DNA from: Collinsella sp.
GTDB taxonomy: Bacteria > Actinomycetota > Coriobacteriia > Coriobacteriales > Coriobacteriaceae
Assembly: GCA_019419455.1 (NCBI GenBank)
Contig: DXZW01000025.1
Coordinates: 1 to 53,632, forward strand
DNA: 53,632 nt
Direction of reading: 5' to 3'
Both the position numbers and the translations under genes were made by a program. The notes beneath the pieces were generated by a model. It saw only the letters and a program-made list of their open reading frames with translations, did not search any database and had not been told where the DNA came from. Shown piece by piece: positions 7,760-15,897 of the stretch (its first letter is position 1; each line of letters begins with the position of its first letter).

Positions 7760-8491
7760 CTAGTTACTGCGCTGGTGGTAAACCTTGTATTTAAACTGAT
7801 CGGCACGAGCAACCGAAAGTGTGTACTCCACTACCTCGTTTGACTCGTTATACGTAGTCCTGACCAAATCGAGCACAGGCGAGCCCTCGACAATTCCCAA
7901 AAGGTGGGCATCGGTGGGACGGGCTATGCTCGCATAGAACTCCTCTTCGGCCACGCGAATCTTTTGCTGAAAGTCCTGCTCAATCACATCGTAAAGCGGC
8001 TTACGCTCCAGCAGCGGTCGCTTTAGGGACAGAAATTGACGAACCGGTAGATAGCTGCGTTCGACCATCATGGGCATGTTGTCGGCAGAGCGAAGACGCT
8101 TGAGCTTAAAAATGCGATCACCGATGCGCAATCCCATATGCTCGGCCAGATTCTTATCGGCCTCCATCTCGCAAAACTCGAGAATCGTGGTCTCGGGTTC
8201 TCGACCCATCGCGCGCATCTGCTCGGTAAAGCTGTAGGACTGCATAAGATTGGTTGCTTTTGCCGAACGGTCGGTCACAAAGGTACCGCGACCGTGCTGC
8301 CGAACCACCAGTCCTAAACGCTCCAGTTCCTGCAGAGCCAGGCGTACCGTAGTGCGCGAGAGACCATAGCGCTCCGAAAGTTCGCGCTCGGAAGGAATCA
8401 TGTCACCGGCGCGATATTCATGGTCAATCTTTTCGGTCAGAATATCGACCAGCTGATCGTACAGCGGTTGCTTACGCGCTCCGATCGCCAT
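7760..8491 (-). CDS. GntR family (HutC/UTRA) transcriptional regulator
   Basis: A 243-residue regulator. Residues 8-75 form the GntR winged helix (YDQLVDILTEKI, PSERELSERYGLSRTTVR, the GRGTFV wing); residues 90-240 form a UTRA effector domain like that of NagR, DasR and YvoA, which sense amino-sugar phosphates. It lies between agaS and the PTS operon. The candidate operators at 7707 and 12000 fit this subfamily, so it is the likely regulator of the GalNAc locus. Its own 5' region (8492-8576) has no copy of the operator. Which sugar phosphate it binds is inference. Confidence 0.9.
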   Translation of the reverse strand: MAIGARKQPLYDQLVDILTEKIDHEYRAGDMIPSERELSERYGLSRTTVRLALQELERLGLVVRQHGRGTFVTDRSAKATNLMQSYSFTEQMRAMGREPETTILEFCEMEADKNLAEHMGLRIGDRIFKLKRLRSADNMPMMVERSYLPVRQFLSLKRPLLERKPLYDVIEQDFQQKIRVAEEEFYASIARPTDAHLLGIVEGSPVLDLVRTTYNESNEVVEYTLSVARADQFKYKVYHQRSN

Positions 8492-8576
8492 CCTATCCTC
8501 CCTTTTGCTCGAATTCGGCTAACTACCTAGGGTGTTATGCATTATCTGTCTGCCACACCCGAATCATTAAGAAAAC

Positions 8577-8613
8577 AAAAGCCGCGCGCTCTTTCGAGCA
8601 CGCGGCTTTTAAC
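8577..8613. terminator. Terminator of the PTS operon
   Basis: AAAAGCCGCGCGCTC and GAGCACGCGGCTTTT form a long stem with one mismatch around TTTC. The stem carries A and T runs on both sides, so it works on either strand; the minus-strand transcript from the IID gene ends here. Confidence 0.88.
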
Positions 8614-8676
8614 ATACACATGGCTTAAGGGGTCGGGGTGTGAGCCGCGTAGGGACACACCCCTCAAGCTAGAGCC

Positions 8677-9759
8677 TTACCAGATGCTCGGCCAGAGACC
8701 AAGCGGGCCAGCGCCCAGGATGCCAAGGACGAAGAGCAGGAGAATGCCCTTGGTCGGGGTCCAGCTGTGCTTAGCGAACATGTAGTAAAGCAGCAGCGTA
8801 AGCATAAGCGGGACGAGCTTCGGGACGATGGTGTTGAGGGTGTCGGCAACAGAGAAGTTGACCGGATCCTCGGTAACGGTGCCGTAGGTCACGGACTCCA
8901 TGCCGTTACCCAGATCGGTGACGCCGCACTCGACAGCGTTGCCGTCGGCATCGGAAGCGGTAAGGGCGTTGCCGTCCTTATCGGTCATGGCGATGGTACC
9001 GGCCTCAGCGGTCTCGGTATCGATGCCCTCCATACCGGTGAAGTTCTCGGCCTCCTTCTCGGAGACGATCACGGTAGTAGCGGAGAGACCACGGGTGGTG
9101 CCGTTGGGGATCTGGAGGTTGATCTGGGTGCCACCCATGGTGACGACCAGGCAACCGACGACGAAGACGCCCATGATGGAAGCGGCACGCGTGAAGGCCT
9201 GCATGTTGGCGGTCAGAGCGTCAATAGCGCTGGTGCCAAGCTTGTAGGACCAGTTCATGAGCCAGAAGCGCAGAGCGAACTGGACGACGTTGAAGATCAC
9301 CAGGAAGATGATCGGTGCAGCGGCGTTGCCGTTGATGGCCATGTTGGAGGTGATGCCGGCCGTGATAGGCACGAGCGTCAGCCAGAACAGGGCGTCACCG
9401 ATACCACCGAGCGGGCCCATTGCGGCGACGCGGACGGCGCGGATCGTGGGGATGTCAACCTTGTTCTGCTCGAGCGAAAGCACGATGCCCATAACAAAGG
9501 TGACAAGGAACGGGTGGGTGTTGAAGAACTCCAGGTTGTGGCTCATGGAAGCCGCGAGGTCGTTCTTGTTGGTGTGGATCTTCTCCAGACCGGGGATGAT
9601 GGAGTAAAGCCAGCCAGCGGCCTGCATGCGCTCGTAGTTGAACGATGCCTGCAGGAAGCAGGAGCGCCAAGCCATCTTGTTGAGGGTCTTCTGGTCGAGC
9701 TGCGGAGCAGGAGTGAGATCCTCGTAGTGCTCCGGGATCACATACTCATTAGATGCCAT
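8677..9759 (-). CDS. PTS system Man-family IID component with a long extracellular insert
   Basis: A 360-residue membrane component of the mannose/fructose/sorbose PTS family, forming the sugar channel with IIC. The family motifs MAAMGPLGGIGDALFW and FALRFWLMNWSYKLG are present and the C-terminus NTIVPKLVPLMLT-LLLYYMF matches ManZ/AgaD. Usual members have about 270-300 residues. Here about 75 extra residues (roughly 215-295, rich in Asp, Glu, Thr and Gly) stand between two membrane segments, on the predicted outer side. ATG at 9759 is preferred because GGAGGTGA lies 8 bases upstream; it overlaps the IIC gene by 11 bases. It is last in the operon. Confidence 0.92.
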   Translation of the reverse strand: MASNEYVIPEHYEDLTPAPQLDQKTLNKMAWRSCFLQASFNYERMQAAGWLYSIIPGLEKIHTNKNDLAASMSHNLEFFNTHPFLVTFVMGIVLSLEQNKVDIPTIRAVRVAAMGPLGGIGDALFWLTLVPITAGITSNMAINGNAAAPIIFLVIFNVVQFALRFWLMNWSYKLGTSAIDALTANMQAFTRAASIMGVFVVGCLVVTMGGTQINLQIPNGTTRGLSATTVIVSEKEAENFTGMEGIDTETAEAGTIAMTDKDGNALTASDADGNAVECGVTDLGNGMESVTYGTVTEDPVNFSVADTLNTIVPKLVPLMLTLLLYYMFAKHSWTPTKGILLLFVLGILGAGPLGLWPSIW

Positions 9760-10549
9760 CTTCGAAGTCACCTCCGTCAGAAACAGCTGCACCCTTCAGC
9801 TCGGTCTGCTGCTGGAAGTCCCAGAAAGCGATGCCGAAGCCGATGAGAGCGAGGATGAGCAGAGCAGGGGTTGCCAGCGAATCGTTGGCAACGGTGATGA
9901 GCGCGAGGCCAAAGCCCATGAGGAAGAAGCCCCACATATCGCGGTTCATCATAACCTTGAGCAGGACGGCGAAGCCGACGAAGCGCATCATGCCGCCTGC
10001 AGCGGAGAGACCGGTCTGCAGCCAAGTCGGGATGGCAGAAGCGATGGTCTGACCGATGGTAGCGCCAGCGATGAAGAACAGGGTGACGACGACAGCGAAG
10101 ATCAGGCCGAGCAGAGCCATGGCGAAGTAGTTCAGGCGCTCGATGCCCTTGGTGTCCGCGTTGTGAGCCATGTTATCGGCCGTGGACATAAGCGGGGACA
10201 TAAGCGTGAAGACCAGGGTAACGCCAAGCTGGCCAAGCAGAGCGAACGGAATGGCGAGGCCGACTGCCGCGTTGGGCTCGAGGCCCGTGGCGATAGCGAG
10301 AATGGCTGCCATGATGCCGCCGATGACGGCGTTAGGCGGCTGAGCACCTCCGATCGGCATGTTGCCGATCGTCATGAGCTGATAGGTACCACCCACGAGA
10401 AGACCGGTGTTAAGGTCGCCAAGGATAAGACCGATGACGGCGCCGGTGACGATGGGCTGATAGAGAGACTCGAGGAAGTCAAACTGGTCGATTGCCGCGA
10501 TGAACGTGACGACGAAGACCAGAGCGATCTGGATGATCGAGTATTCCAT
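9749..10549 (-). CDS. PTS system Man-family IIC component
   Basis: A 266-residue integral membrane protein with several hydrophobic segments, starting MEYSIIQIALVFVVTFIAAIDQ, with the IIC motif QPIVTGAVIGLILGDLNTGL and GGAQPPNAVIGG. With IID it binds and moves the sugar, probably N-acetylgalactosamine or galactosamine (AgaW-like), across the membrane. AAAGGAGG precedes the ATG. The last codons overlap the IID start, which suggests coupled translation. Confidence 0.93.
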   Translation of the reverse strand: MEYSIIQIALVFVVTFIAAIDQFDFLESLYQPIVTGAVIGLILGDLNTGLLVGGTYQLMTIGNMPIGGAQPPNAVIGGIMAAILAIATGLEPNAAVGLAIPFALLGQLGVTLVFTLMSPLMSTADNMAHNADTKGIERLNYFAMALLGLIFAVVVTLFFIAGATIGQTIASAIPTWLQTGLSAAGGMMRFVGFAVLLKVMMNRDMWGFFLMGFGLALITVANDSLATPALLILALIGFGIAFWDFQQQTELKGAAVSDGGDFEDGI

Positions 10550-10639
10550 CTTGCTCCTCCTTTCAAAATGTATGTACGCACTTTGGATTTCACGTACAGA
10601 ACGTCAGGGTTTCACTCCTGACAACGTGGATCACGAGGA

Positions 10640-11122
10640 TTACGAGAAGAGCTTGCTCGTGTCCTCAACAGGCGTGCTCGGAACGCGCCTGATCTCCAAC
10701 TCCACCCCCAATTCCTGCAGCTCTTTAAACGCAGCGACATCCTCGTCGTTAACTGCGACGGAGGTGGCGACTTGGCGCTTTCCTTCCGACATGTGCATGT
10801 TGCCGATGTTTACCTTCTTTATAGGCACACCGCCCTTGACGAGCGTAAGCACGTCTTCCGGTGTTTCGGCCACGATGAAGATCTTCTGGCGCGGGCTCGC
10901 CTTGCCAATGACGTCGATGGTCTTCTGCAGAGAGAAGAAACGCGTAGCGACGCCGGCGGGAGCGGCCATCTTCATGAGGTTCTGGCGCATGGTGTTGGAC
11001 GCCACGTCGTCGTTGGCGACGAGGATGAGGTTGGAGCCCAGGGTGGAGTTCCACTGGGTGGCAACCTGACCATGAACCAGTCGGTTATCGATGCGGGTAA
11101 GAAGAATGTTGGGTTCTGCCAT
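10640..11122 (-). CDS. agaV: PTS system Man-family IIB component, AgaV-like
   Basis: A 160-residue cytoplasmic phosphocarrier that passes phosphate from IIA to the incoming sugar. The active-site histidine is His17 in RLVHGQV, and QNLMKM, QKIFIVAETPEDVLTLVKGG and NIGNMHM match the family. The order of motifs is closest to AgaV/AgaB of the E. coli aga locus, which supports an N-acetylgalactosamine or galactosamine substrate together with AgaS and LacC nearby. It lies between the YajC-like gene and IIC. Confidence 0.9.
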   Translation of the reverse strand: MAEPNILLTRIDNRLVHGQVATQWNSTLGSNLILVANDDVASNTMRQNLMKMAAPAGVATRFFSLQKTIDVIGKASPRQKIFIVAETPEDVLTLVKGGVPIKKVNIGNMHMSEGKRQVATSVAVNDEDVAAFKELQELGVELEIRRVPSTPVEDTSKLFS

Positions 11123-11158
11123 GTTGATCAGCTTCCTTTCGTTATTTGCTGACGACAG

Positions 11159-11440
11159 TTACTTGATCTCCTGAATCGCGTAACGCGAAACATCTACGAC
11201 GGCTCCGGATCGGACTTTGATCTGGACCTTCTCGCCTTCGATGCCTTTGACGGTTCCGTAGATACCGCCGGCGAAAAGAACCTCTTGACCCGGCTTGAGC
11301 TCGGTGTGCAGCTCCTTGAAGTACTTCTGCTTCTTCTTCATGTTGATTTGCGACCAGATGGTGTAAATCAAGCCCATGATGACAAGCAGGCCTAAAAGGG
11401 CGACCGAGGAGCTCAGGACGTTGGCTCCGAAATCGGCCAT
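11159..11440 (-). CDS. YajC-like protein encoded inside the PTS operon
   Basis: A 93-residue protein with one N-terminal membrane helix (about residues 8-30) and then the YajC domain: KKKQKYFKELHTELKPGQEVLFAGGIYGTVKGIEGEKVQIKVRSG. YajC is normally an accessory of the SecDF translocase. Here its ATG overlaps the IIA stop by one base (TAATG), so it is translationally coupled and belongs to the PTS operon rather than to a sec operon. A role as a PTS accessory membrane protein is possible but is inference. Confidence 0.88.
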   Translation of the reverse strand: MADFGANVLSSSVALLGLLVIMGLIYTIWSQINMKKKQKYFKELHTELKPGQEVLFAGGIYGTVKGIEGEKVQIKVRSGAVVDVSRYAIQEIK

Positions 11441-11883
11441 TAGATGCCGTCCTCGTCGCCGAAGATATCCTCTTCCTCGGAGCCGGCAACGGATGCGACC
11501 GTCTGGGCGGTGACGCCCGTCTGTCCAACGGTCACGGCCTGCTCGCCAAGCTCGGCGAGCGTGGCATTGCCTCGGAGGAACAGAAGCTCAATAACCATGG
11601 GAAGGTTGGTGCCAGTCAGAACCTCGACGTTGTCGACATCCTGGGCAATCATCATCGACTGGTTGAACGGGGTGCCGCCAAGCAGGTCGGTAAAGACGAG
11701 CACGCCATCGCACTCCTCGCGCATGGCGGTAATAGCGGCGCGGAGATCCTCACCGTAGGATGCGGCCTGGTCGCCCTCAAAAGGAACGACGGTAAAAGCA
11801 GGCTGGTCGCCGGCAACCATCGCGATAGCGCTTGCAAGGCCGGGTGCGAACTGTCCATGACCGGTAAGAATAAAGCCAACCAT
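11440..11883 (-). CDS. PTS system Man-family IIA component
   Basis: A 147-residue cytoplasmic protein starting MVGFILTGHGQFAPG. His9 is the site phosphorylated by HPr, and LVFTDLLGGTPFNQS is the second family motif. The last 20 residues are acidic (SEEEDIFGDEDG), which is unusual but short. It is the first gene of the operon IIA-yajC-IIB-IIC-IID. GGAAGGG precedes the ATG and the candidate operator lies about 117 bases upstream. Confidence 0.93.
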   Translation of the reverse strand: MVGFILTGHGQFAPGLASAIAMVAGDQPAFTVVPFEGDQAASYGEDLRAAITAMREECDGVLVFTDLLGGTPFNQSMMIAQDVDNVEVLTGTNLPMVIELLFLRGNATLAELGEQAVTVGQTGVTAQTVASVAGSEEEDIFGDEDGI

Positions 11884-11999
11884 TCAAATTTCCCTTCCGA
11901 AGGTGTGTACAATCTGAGTCCGATGATTTTCGGAAGCCAGCGGGCGCTCGCCCTTAAAGCTTCTTGGAAAGCGTTCTTTGAAGACCAGTGGTTTCTAAA

Positions 12000-12013
12000 C
12001 TGGTAGTAACCAC
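12000..12013. promoter_or_regulatory. Candidate GntR/HutC operator upstream of the PTS operon
   Basis: CTGGTAGTAACCAC repeats 13 of the 14 bases of the agaS operator at 7707 and keeps the TGGT-N4-ACCA core. It stands about 117 bases before the IIA start. An ACCAGT half-site 11 bases to its left (11984) may extend it. Confidence 0.72.
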
Positions 12014-12104
12014 GTGACGTGTTGTTGTCACTATATCACCCCAGAAGAGGTCGCTTTCCTTGATTCATACGGTAAAACGTTTTTGCACCGCTCACGGTGA
12101 TAAA

Positions 12105-12338
12105 TCGACCGTTTACCGGTCGTTAACACTTCTACCTGCGGTTTTGAAACCGTTTCGAAATGCTATGGCAAAAGATCGGATCTTTTCCTGTGTCTAAACA
12201 ACGCAGGGCGGCTAAAAATAGCGTGAAGAAAAATTGCAGGTCATTGTGAAGATATGCGAATTGGTCTTTTTGACTTAATACCAGTTAGAACCAGTTTTGA
12301 GATTATCGGTGAACGGTAGTTTTCGACCGTTCACCGGT
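12105..12338. repeat. Two copies of TCGACCGTTYACCGGT, 218 bp apart
   Basis: Copies at 12105-12120 and 12323-12338 differ at one base. The second is part of an 11-bp perfect inverted repeat, CGGTGAACGGT (12307-12317) with ACCGTTCACCG (12326-12336). The spacing is close to 21 helical turns, which would suit a looping repressor. The cognate protein is unknown. Confidence 0.65.
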
Positions 12339-12547
12339 TACTTGCAATCGTTTGCAGTTGTTTTCCCAGATGAATTAGGGAAGCGCGATGGAGCGCTTGC
12401 GCGATCACGGGAAGTTTTTGGCATTTGTCCTCATCCCCCGAACGCCAAACTCCGGCATCCAAAATGAGCTAATAGCTCACGCTAATCGTTTTCAATCATT
12501 ACTTACTCAGTATACGTAATTATTTATCGTTTATCGTTAATTTTGAT

Positions 12548-12563
12548 ATGATACAAGTATCAT
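12548..12563. promoter_or_regulatory. Palindrome overlapping the DUF2975 gene promoter
   Basis: ATGATAC-AA-GTATCAT has 7-bp perfect arms. It overlaps a TATGAT-like -10 element and lies 24 bases before the start codon. An operator for the XRE regulator encoded downstream is the simplest reading. Confidence 0.55.
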
Positions 12564-12586
12564 CCAAAACGCCGATTGGAGAGGTT

Positions 12587-13225
12587 ATGGTCCACCGAAA
12601 CGCATCTATATCGAATGAAACCATCAGCCGCGAACAGACGATAGCCAAACTGAGGAAGCTCGCTCGCATCTGCAAATGGGCCACAATCTGCATTACCACA
12701 GCGCTCGCTCTGGGACTCCTCGCAGTCATTGCGATTGACCTTCTACTTATATTGCCCGGCCTCTCCCAAGGGTCGTGCCTCCAATCCGTAGAACTTCAAG
12801 CCGGCGAAGGGCCGTGCCTGGCTATTGTCGGTACCGATGCGCAGGCCCCACTTATGCTCGTCGCACACGATGGCCACACTGCCATAGGGAGCCTCTTGAT
12901 AACATGCCTCGCGCTTACCATCGCGATAAGCGTGCGCAGGCTTTTCTTCAACATTGAAAAGGAAGGCAGGCCCTTTGACCTTGAATGTAACCAGACACTT
13001 CGTCGAGTAGGACATTTATTCCTTATCGGCGGCGTTGCCGTGAGGCTTCTTGGTGCCGTAATCACGGGAATGATACTCTTAGGATTTGGCGGCAGCTTTA
13101 CGGATGCGTTCGCCGGCCAGTTATTCGAGCCCTCCATGCTCTTTGCAGGCCTGATTATTTGCCTGATTGCCAGCATCTTCCGCTACGGGTATATCCTGCA
13201 AAAACAAGATGACGAGTTGCTCTAG
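12587..13225 (+). CDS. DUF2975 membrane protein (YoaS-like)
   Basis: A 212-residue protein with four predicted membrane helices (about residues 30-53, 92-115, 145-170, 182-203) and the DUF2975 signature around RRLFFNIEKEGRPFDLECNQTLRRVG. ATG at 12587 has GGAGAGG just upstream and is chosen over an earlier in-frame ATG that overlaps the promoter palindrome. The gene is followed after 9 bases by an XRE regulator; DUF2975-XRE pairs of this kind (YoaS/YozG in Bacillus) are common but their function is unknown. Confidence 0.85.
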   Translation: MVHRNASISNETISREQTIAKLRKLARICKWATICITTALALGLLAVIAIDLLLILPGLSQGSCLQSVELQAGEGPCLAIVGTDAQAPLMLVAHDGHTAIGSLLITCLALTIAISVRRLFFNIEKEGRPFDLECNQTLRRVGHLFLIGGVAVRLLGAVITGMILLGFGGSFTDAFAGQLFEPSMLFAGLIICLIASIFRYGYILQKQDDELL

Positions 13226-13234
13226 GAGGAATCC

Positions 13235-13471
13235 ATGATTATTCTGCGGCTTGACCGCATGCTCGCCGAACGCAAGATCTCATCCAAAGAGCTTGCGGAA
13301 CGCGTGGGCATCTCCCAGGTCAATATGTCACGCATTAAGACGGGCAAGGTTTCTGCCATACGTTTTTCAACTCTTGACGCGATATGTCGGGCACTCGACT
13401 GCCAACCGGGCGATGTACTGGAATATATGCCTGACGATGAAGCCGATAACCTTTTTGGACGTAAAGATTGA
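13235..13471 (+). CDS. XRE-family regulator paired with DUF2975 (YozG-like)
   Basis: A 78-residue Cro/CI-type protein. The helix-turn-helix spans about residues 8-62: LDRMLAERKISSKELAERVGIS, then NMSRIKTGKVSAIRFSTL and ICRALDCQPGDVLEY, the hallmark of this small regulator group. AGGAGG precedes the ATG, 9 bases after the DUF2975 stop, so the two are one operon. It probably controls that operon through the palindrome at 12548. Confidence 0.92.
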   Translation: MIILRLDRMLAERKISSKELAERVGISQVNMSRIKTGKVSAIRFSTLDAICRALDCQPGDVLEYMPDDEADNLFGRKD

Positions 13472-13507
13472 TAGGCATAATTTAGCCACCAGCGCCTAAA
13501 CGCAAAT

Positions 13508-13540
13508 AGCCCGCTAGAACAACATCCGTTCTAGCGGGCT
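13508..13540. terminator. Bidirectional terminator between convergent genes
   Basis: A perfect 13-bp stem, AGCCCGCTAGAAC with GTTCTAGCGGGCT, loop of 7 bases. It separates the XRE gene from the convergent SurA-like gene. Confidence 0.85.
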
Positions 13541-13584
13541 TATTCAGATATTTCGGTTACGCGCTCGGCGGCTCAGACAGATCT

Positions 13585-14679
13585 TTATGCAAACAGACCA
13601 TAGATGCTGATGTTGGCCTTGGCATACAGGCCGTTAGCATACTCGGTCCACTTGGAGCTGGCGCTCGAAGCCTGCGAAGAGTACTGCTGGTAGGCGGTGT
13701 AATAGGCGGTCATGGCCTGCTTGTAGGTAGCGCTATCAGCCGTAAAGGCATCGTCAGCGAAGGCCTTAGCGTAGGTGCTATCGGCGTCCTTCCAGGTGCC
13801 CTTTTCGCTATCCCACTCGTCGCCGGCAAGTTTGATGATGTAATCGGCGTAGTCCTTGCTCGCGGTCTCCTCGTTGCCGTCAGCAGGCTCGGTCGGGGCG
13901 GTCGGCATGCTTGCGGAGCTATCGCCCACCTTCTTCTTGTAGAGCTTCTGCAGCGTCGCGGACTGGCGGACGATCTGCTTGGCCTGGTCCTTGGACACGC
14001 CATACTGCGTGGCCATGGTCTTGTAGTCCGAAGTGCCGATGGATTCCTCGGCGTACTGCTTCATCTCCTTAGAGGAGACGGTAATGCCCTCGTCCTCGGC
14101 AGCGTCGAGCAGGATCTTGTTGCGCACGTAGGACAGGATGACGTCGGCAGAAGGAGCGGTGTAGTTGCCATCGCTATCCTTGACGGTGTCGAGGCTGTAC
14201 TGGCTCTCGATGGCCTCGCGCGCGGTGATGTCGCTCTTCTTGCCGTTGTAGCTATAGCTTGCCACGGTCGAATCGAGCTGGTCCTCGGTCAGGGTCGACG
14301 AGCCGACACCCTTGCCGCCAAAGCCGCCATTGCCAATAAAGAAGCCGACCACGGCGGCGATCACGACGGCAACCACAAAGGCGGCAATCATCGTCTTCTT
14401 GTGCCTGGATGCATGGTCGTCTTCATCGGAACCCAGAATATCGTCGTCCTCATCCTGGGCCTCGGGCATCAGATTCTCGTCAGCGGCATCCGCGGCAATC
14501 TGAGCCTCCAGTCGGGCGTCCTCCTCCTCGGCCGTCGTGCCGGCGGCAATGTGCTCGGCAGACGTACCGGCGACCAGATCGATCTTCTCGTCCTCGTCAC
14601 CGTCGGGGCCTTCGCCGCGCTCGATGATCTGGATGCCGTCGATCTCGTCCTTCTCGTCCTTCTTTTGAATCAGACCCAT
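13585..14679 (-). CDS. Membrane-anchored SurA-N-like protein with an acidic N-terminus
   Basis: The 364-residue protein has a cytoplasmic acidic region (residues 1-90, many Asp and Glu), one membrane helix (about 95-116: MIAAFVVAVVIAAVVGFFIG) and an outer part. Residues 140-245 resemble the SurA N-terminal helical domain (SADVILSYVRNKILLDAAEDEG, SSKEMKQYAEE). No PPIase domain is visible. A role in folding of exported proteins is a guess from this resemblance. AGGAG lies 8 bases before the ATG. It appears to be a single-gene unit between two terminators. Confidence 0.7.
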   Translation of the reverse strand: MGLIQKKDEKDEIDGIQIIERGEGPDGDEDEKIDLVAGTSAEHIAAGTTAEEEDARLEAQIAADAADENLMPEAQDEDDDILGSDEDDHASRHKKTMIAAFVVAVVIAAVVGFFIGNGGFGGKGVGSSTLTEDQLDSTVASYSYNGKKSDITAREAIESQYSLDTVKDSDGNYTAPSADVILSYVRNKILLDAAEDEGITVSSKEMKQYAEESIGTSDYKTMATQYGVSKDQAKQIVRQSATLQKLYKKKVGDSSASMPTAPTEPADGNEETASKDYADYIIKLAGDEWDSEKGTWKDADSTYAKAFADDAFTADSATYKQAMTAYYTAYQQYSSQASSASSKWTEYANGLYAKANISIYGLFA

Positions 14680-14717
14680 ATCAGTTACTCCTTGTTAGGA
14701 AACATAGTCTTCAATAG

Positions 14718-14746
14718 AATACGCCCGACAGAGTGCCGGGCGTATT
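14718..14746 (-). terminator. Probable terminator after the isocitrate dehydrogenase gene
   Basis: AATACGCCCG pairs perfectly with CGGGCGTATT over a 9-base loop. On the minus strand the tail is ATTCTATTG, a weak T-run, so termination may be partial. Confidence 0.6.
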
Positions 14747-14805
14747 GATTCTTAGGTTATACGCAAACACTTAAGTACTATTTAGGCGTTTGCAGCCTGC
14801 ATGTC

Positions 14806-15891
14806 TTAGGCCAGGTGCGCGATAACGGCATCGGCAAAGGCCTGCGTGCCCACGGCGCCCTCGACGGAGCCGGTCTGGGCACGACGCACGTCGCCGGTAA
14901 CCTGCTTACCCTCGTCGAGCGTGGCGGACACGGCGGCACGGATACGATTGGCCGCATCGTTCTCGCCCAGATGATCGAGCATCATAGCCGCAGACAGAAT
15001 CTCGGCCGTGGGGTTGGCGATATCCTGGCCAGCGATATCGGGCGCGGAGCCATGCGTTGCCTCGAAGATGGCGCAGTCGGCACCGATGTTGGAGCCGGGG
15101 GCCATACCCAGGCCACCTACCAGGCCGGCGCACAGGTCGCTGACGATATCGCCGTACAGGTTGGGCAGCACCAGGACATCGAAGTCGTTGGGGTTCTGGA
15201 CCAGGCCCATGCAGGTGGCGTCGACGATCTTGTCGTTGAACTCAATATCGGGATAGTTGGCGGCCACCTCGCGCGCAACGCGCAGGAACAGGCCATCGGT
15301 CGCCTTCATAATGTTGGCCTTGTGCACGGCCGTCACCTTTTTACGGCCGCAGCGGCGGGCGTACTCAAAGGCGTACTCCACAATGCGGCGGCTCTTGGCG
15401 ATGGAGATGGGCTTAATTGAGATGGCGGAATCGGCGGCGAAGGTCTTCTGACCCGAGCGCTCGACAAGCTGTGAGAGCTCCTCGACCTCGGCAGCGCCCT
15501 CATCGAACTCGATCCCGGCGTAGAGGTCCTCGGTGTTCTCACGCACGATGACCAGGTCGACGTCGCGGAAGCGCGAGCCGTCGCCCGGCTGCGACAGGCA
15601 GGGGCGCACGCAGGCGTACAGGTCGAAGTGCTTGCGCAGGGCCACGTTAACGCTGCGGAAACCCGTGCCGACCGGCGTGGTGATGGGGCCCTTGATGGCA
15701 ACCTTGGTCTCGGCGACCGCATCGAGCACGTGCTGGGGCAGCGGCGTGCCAAACTCGTCCATGACGCCGGCACCGGCCTCCTGGACGTTCCAGTTGATCT
15801 GGACACCGGTGGCCTCGACCACGCGGCGCATGGCCTGCGTAATCTCGGGACCGATACCGTCACCGGGAATCAGGACTACATCGTGCGCCAT
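14806..15891 (-). CDS. icd: Isocitrate dehydrogenase (isocitrate/isopropylmalate family)
   Basis: A 361-residue beta-decarboxylating dehydrogenase. Motifs: VVLIPGDGIGPEI at the start, the substrate segment VNVALRKHFDLYACVRPC, RENTEDLYAGIE, the catalytic Lys region KKVTAVHKANIMKATDGLF, DKIVDATCMGLVQNP, NLYGDIVSD and the cofactor loop THGSAPDIAG. ENTEDLYAGIE and the length fit NAD-type isocitrate dehydrogenase better than LeuB. The start codon is 6 bases after the stop of the HEAT-like gene, whose last codons supply the ribosome site. Confidence 0.88.
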   Translation of the reverse strand: MAHDVVLIPGDGIGPEITQAMRRVVEATGVQINWNVQEAGAGVMDEFGTPLPQHVLDAVAETKVAIKGPITTPVGTGFRSVNVALRKHFDLYACVRPCLSQPGDGSRFRDVDLVIVRENTEDLYAGIEFDEGAAEVEELSQLVERSGQKTFAADSAISIKPISIAKSRRIVEYAFEYARRCGRKKVTAVHKANIMKATDGLFLRVAREVAANYPDIEFNDKIVDATCMGLVQNPNDFDVLVLPNLYGDIVSDLCAGLVGGLGMAPGSNIGADCAIFEATHGSAPDIAGQDIANPTAEILSAAMMLDHLGENDAANRIRAAVSATLDEGKQVTGDVRRAQTGSVEGAVGTQAFADAVIAHLA

Positions 15892-15897
15892 AATCTG

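Larger units (their letters stand above)
11884..12586. promoter_or_regulatory. AT-rich divergent control region of the PTS operon and the DUF2975 gene
   Basis: About 700 bases without a gene. It holds the GntR-type site at 12000, an ACCAGT half-site at 11984-11989, the tandem ACCAGTT copies at 12280-12286 and 12290-12296 (one helical turn apart), two copies of TCGACCGTTYACCGGT, a GAAACCGTTTC palindrome at about 12146 (LacI-operator style) and the palindromic promoter of the DUF2975 gene. This is far denser than other gaps in the window and points to more than one regulator. Confidence 0.6.
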
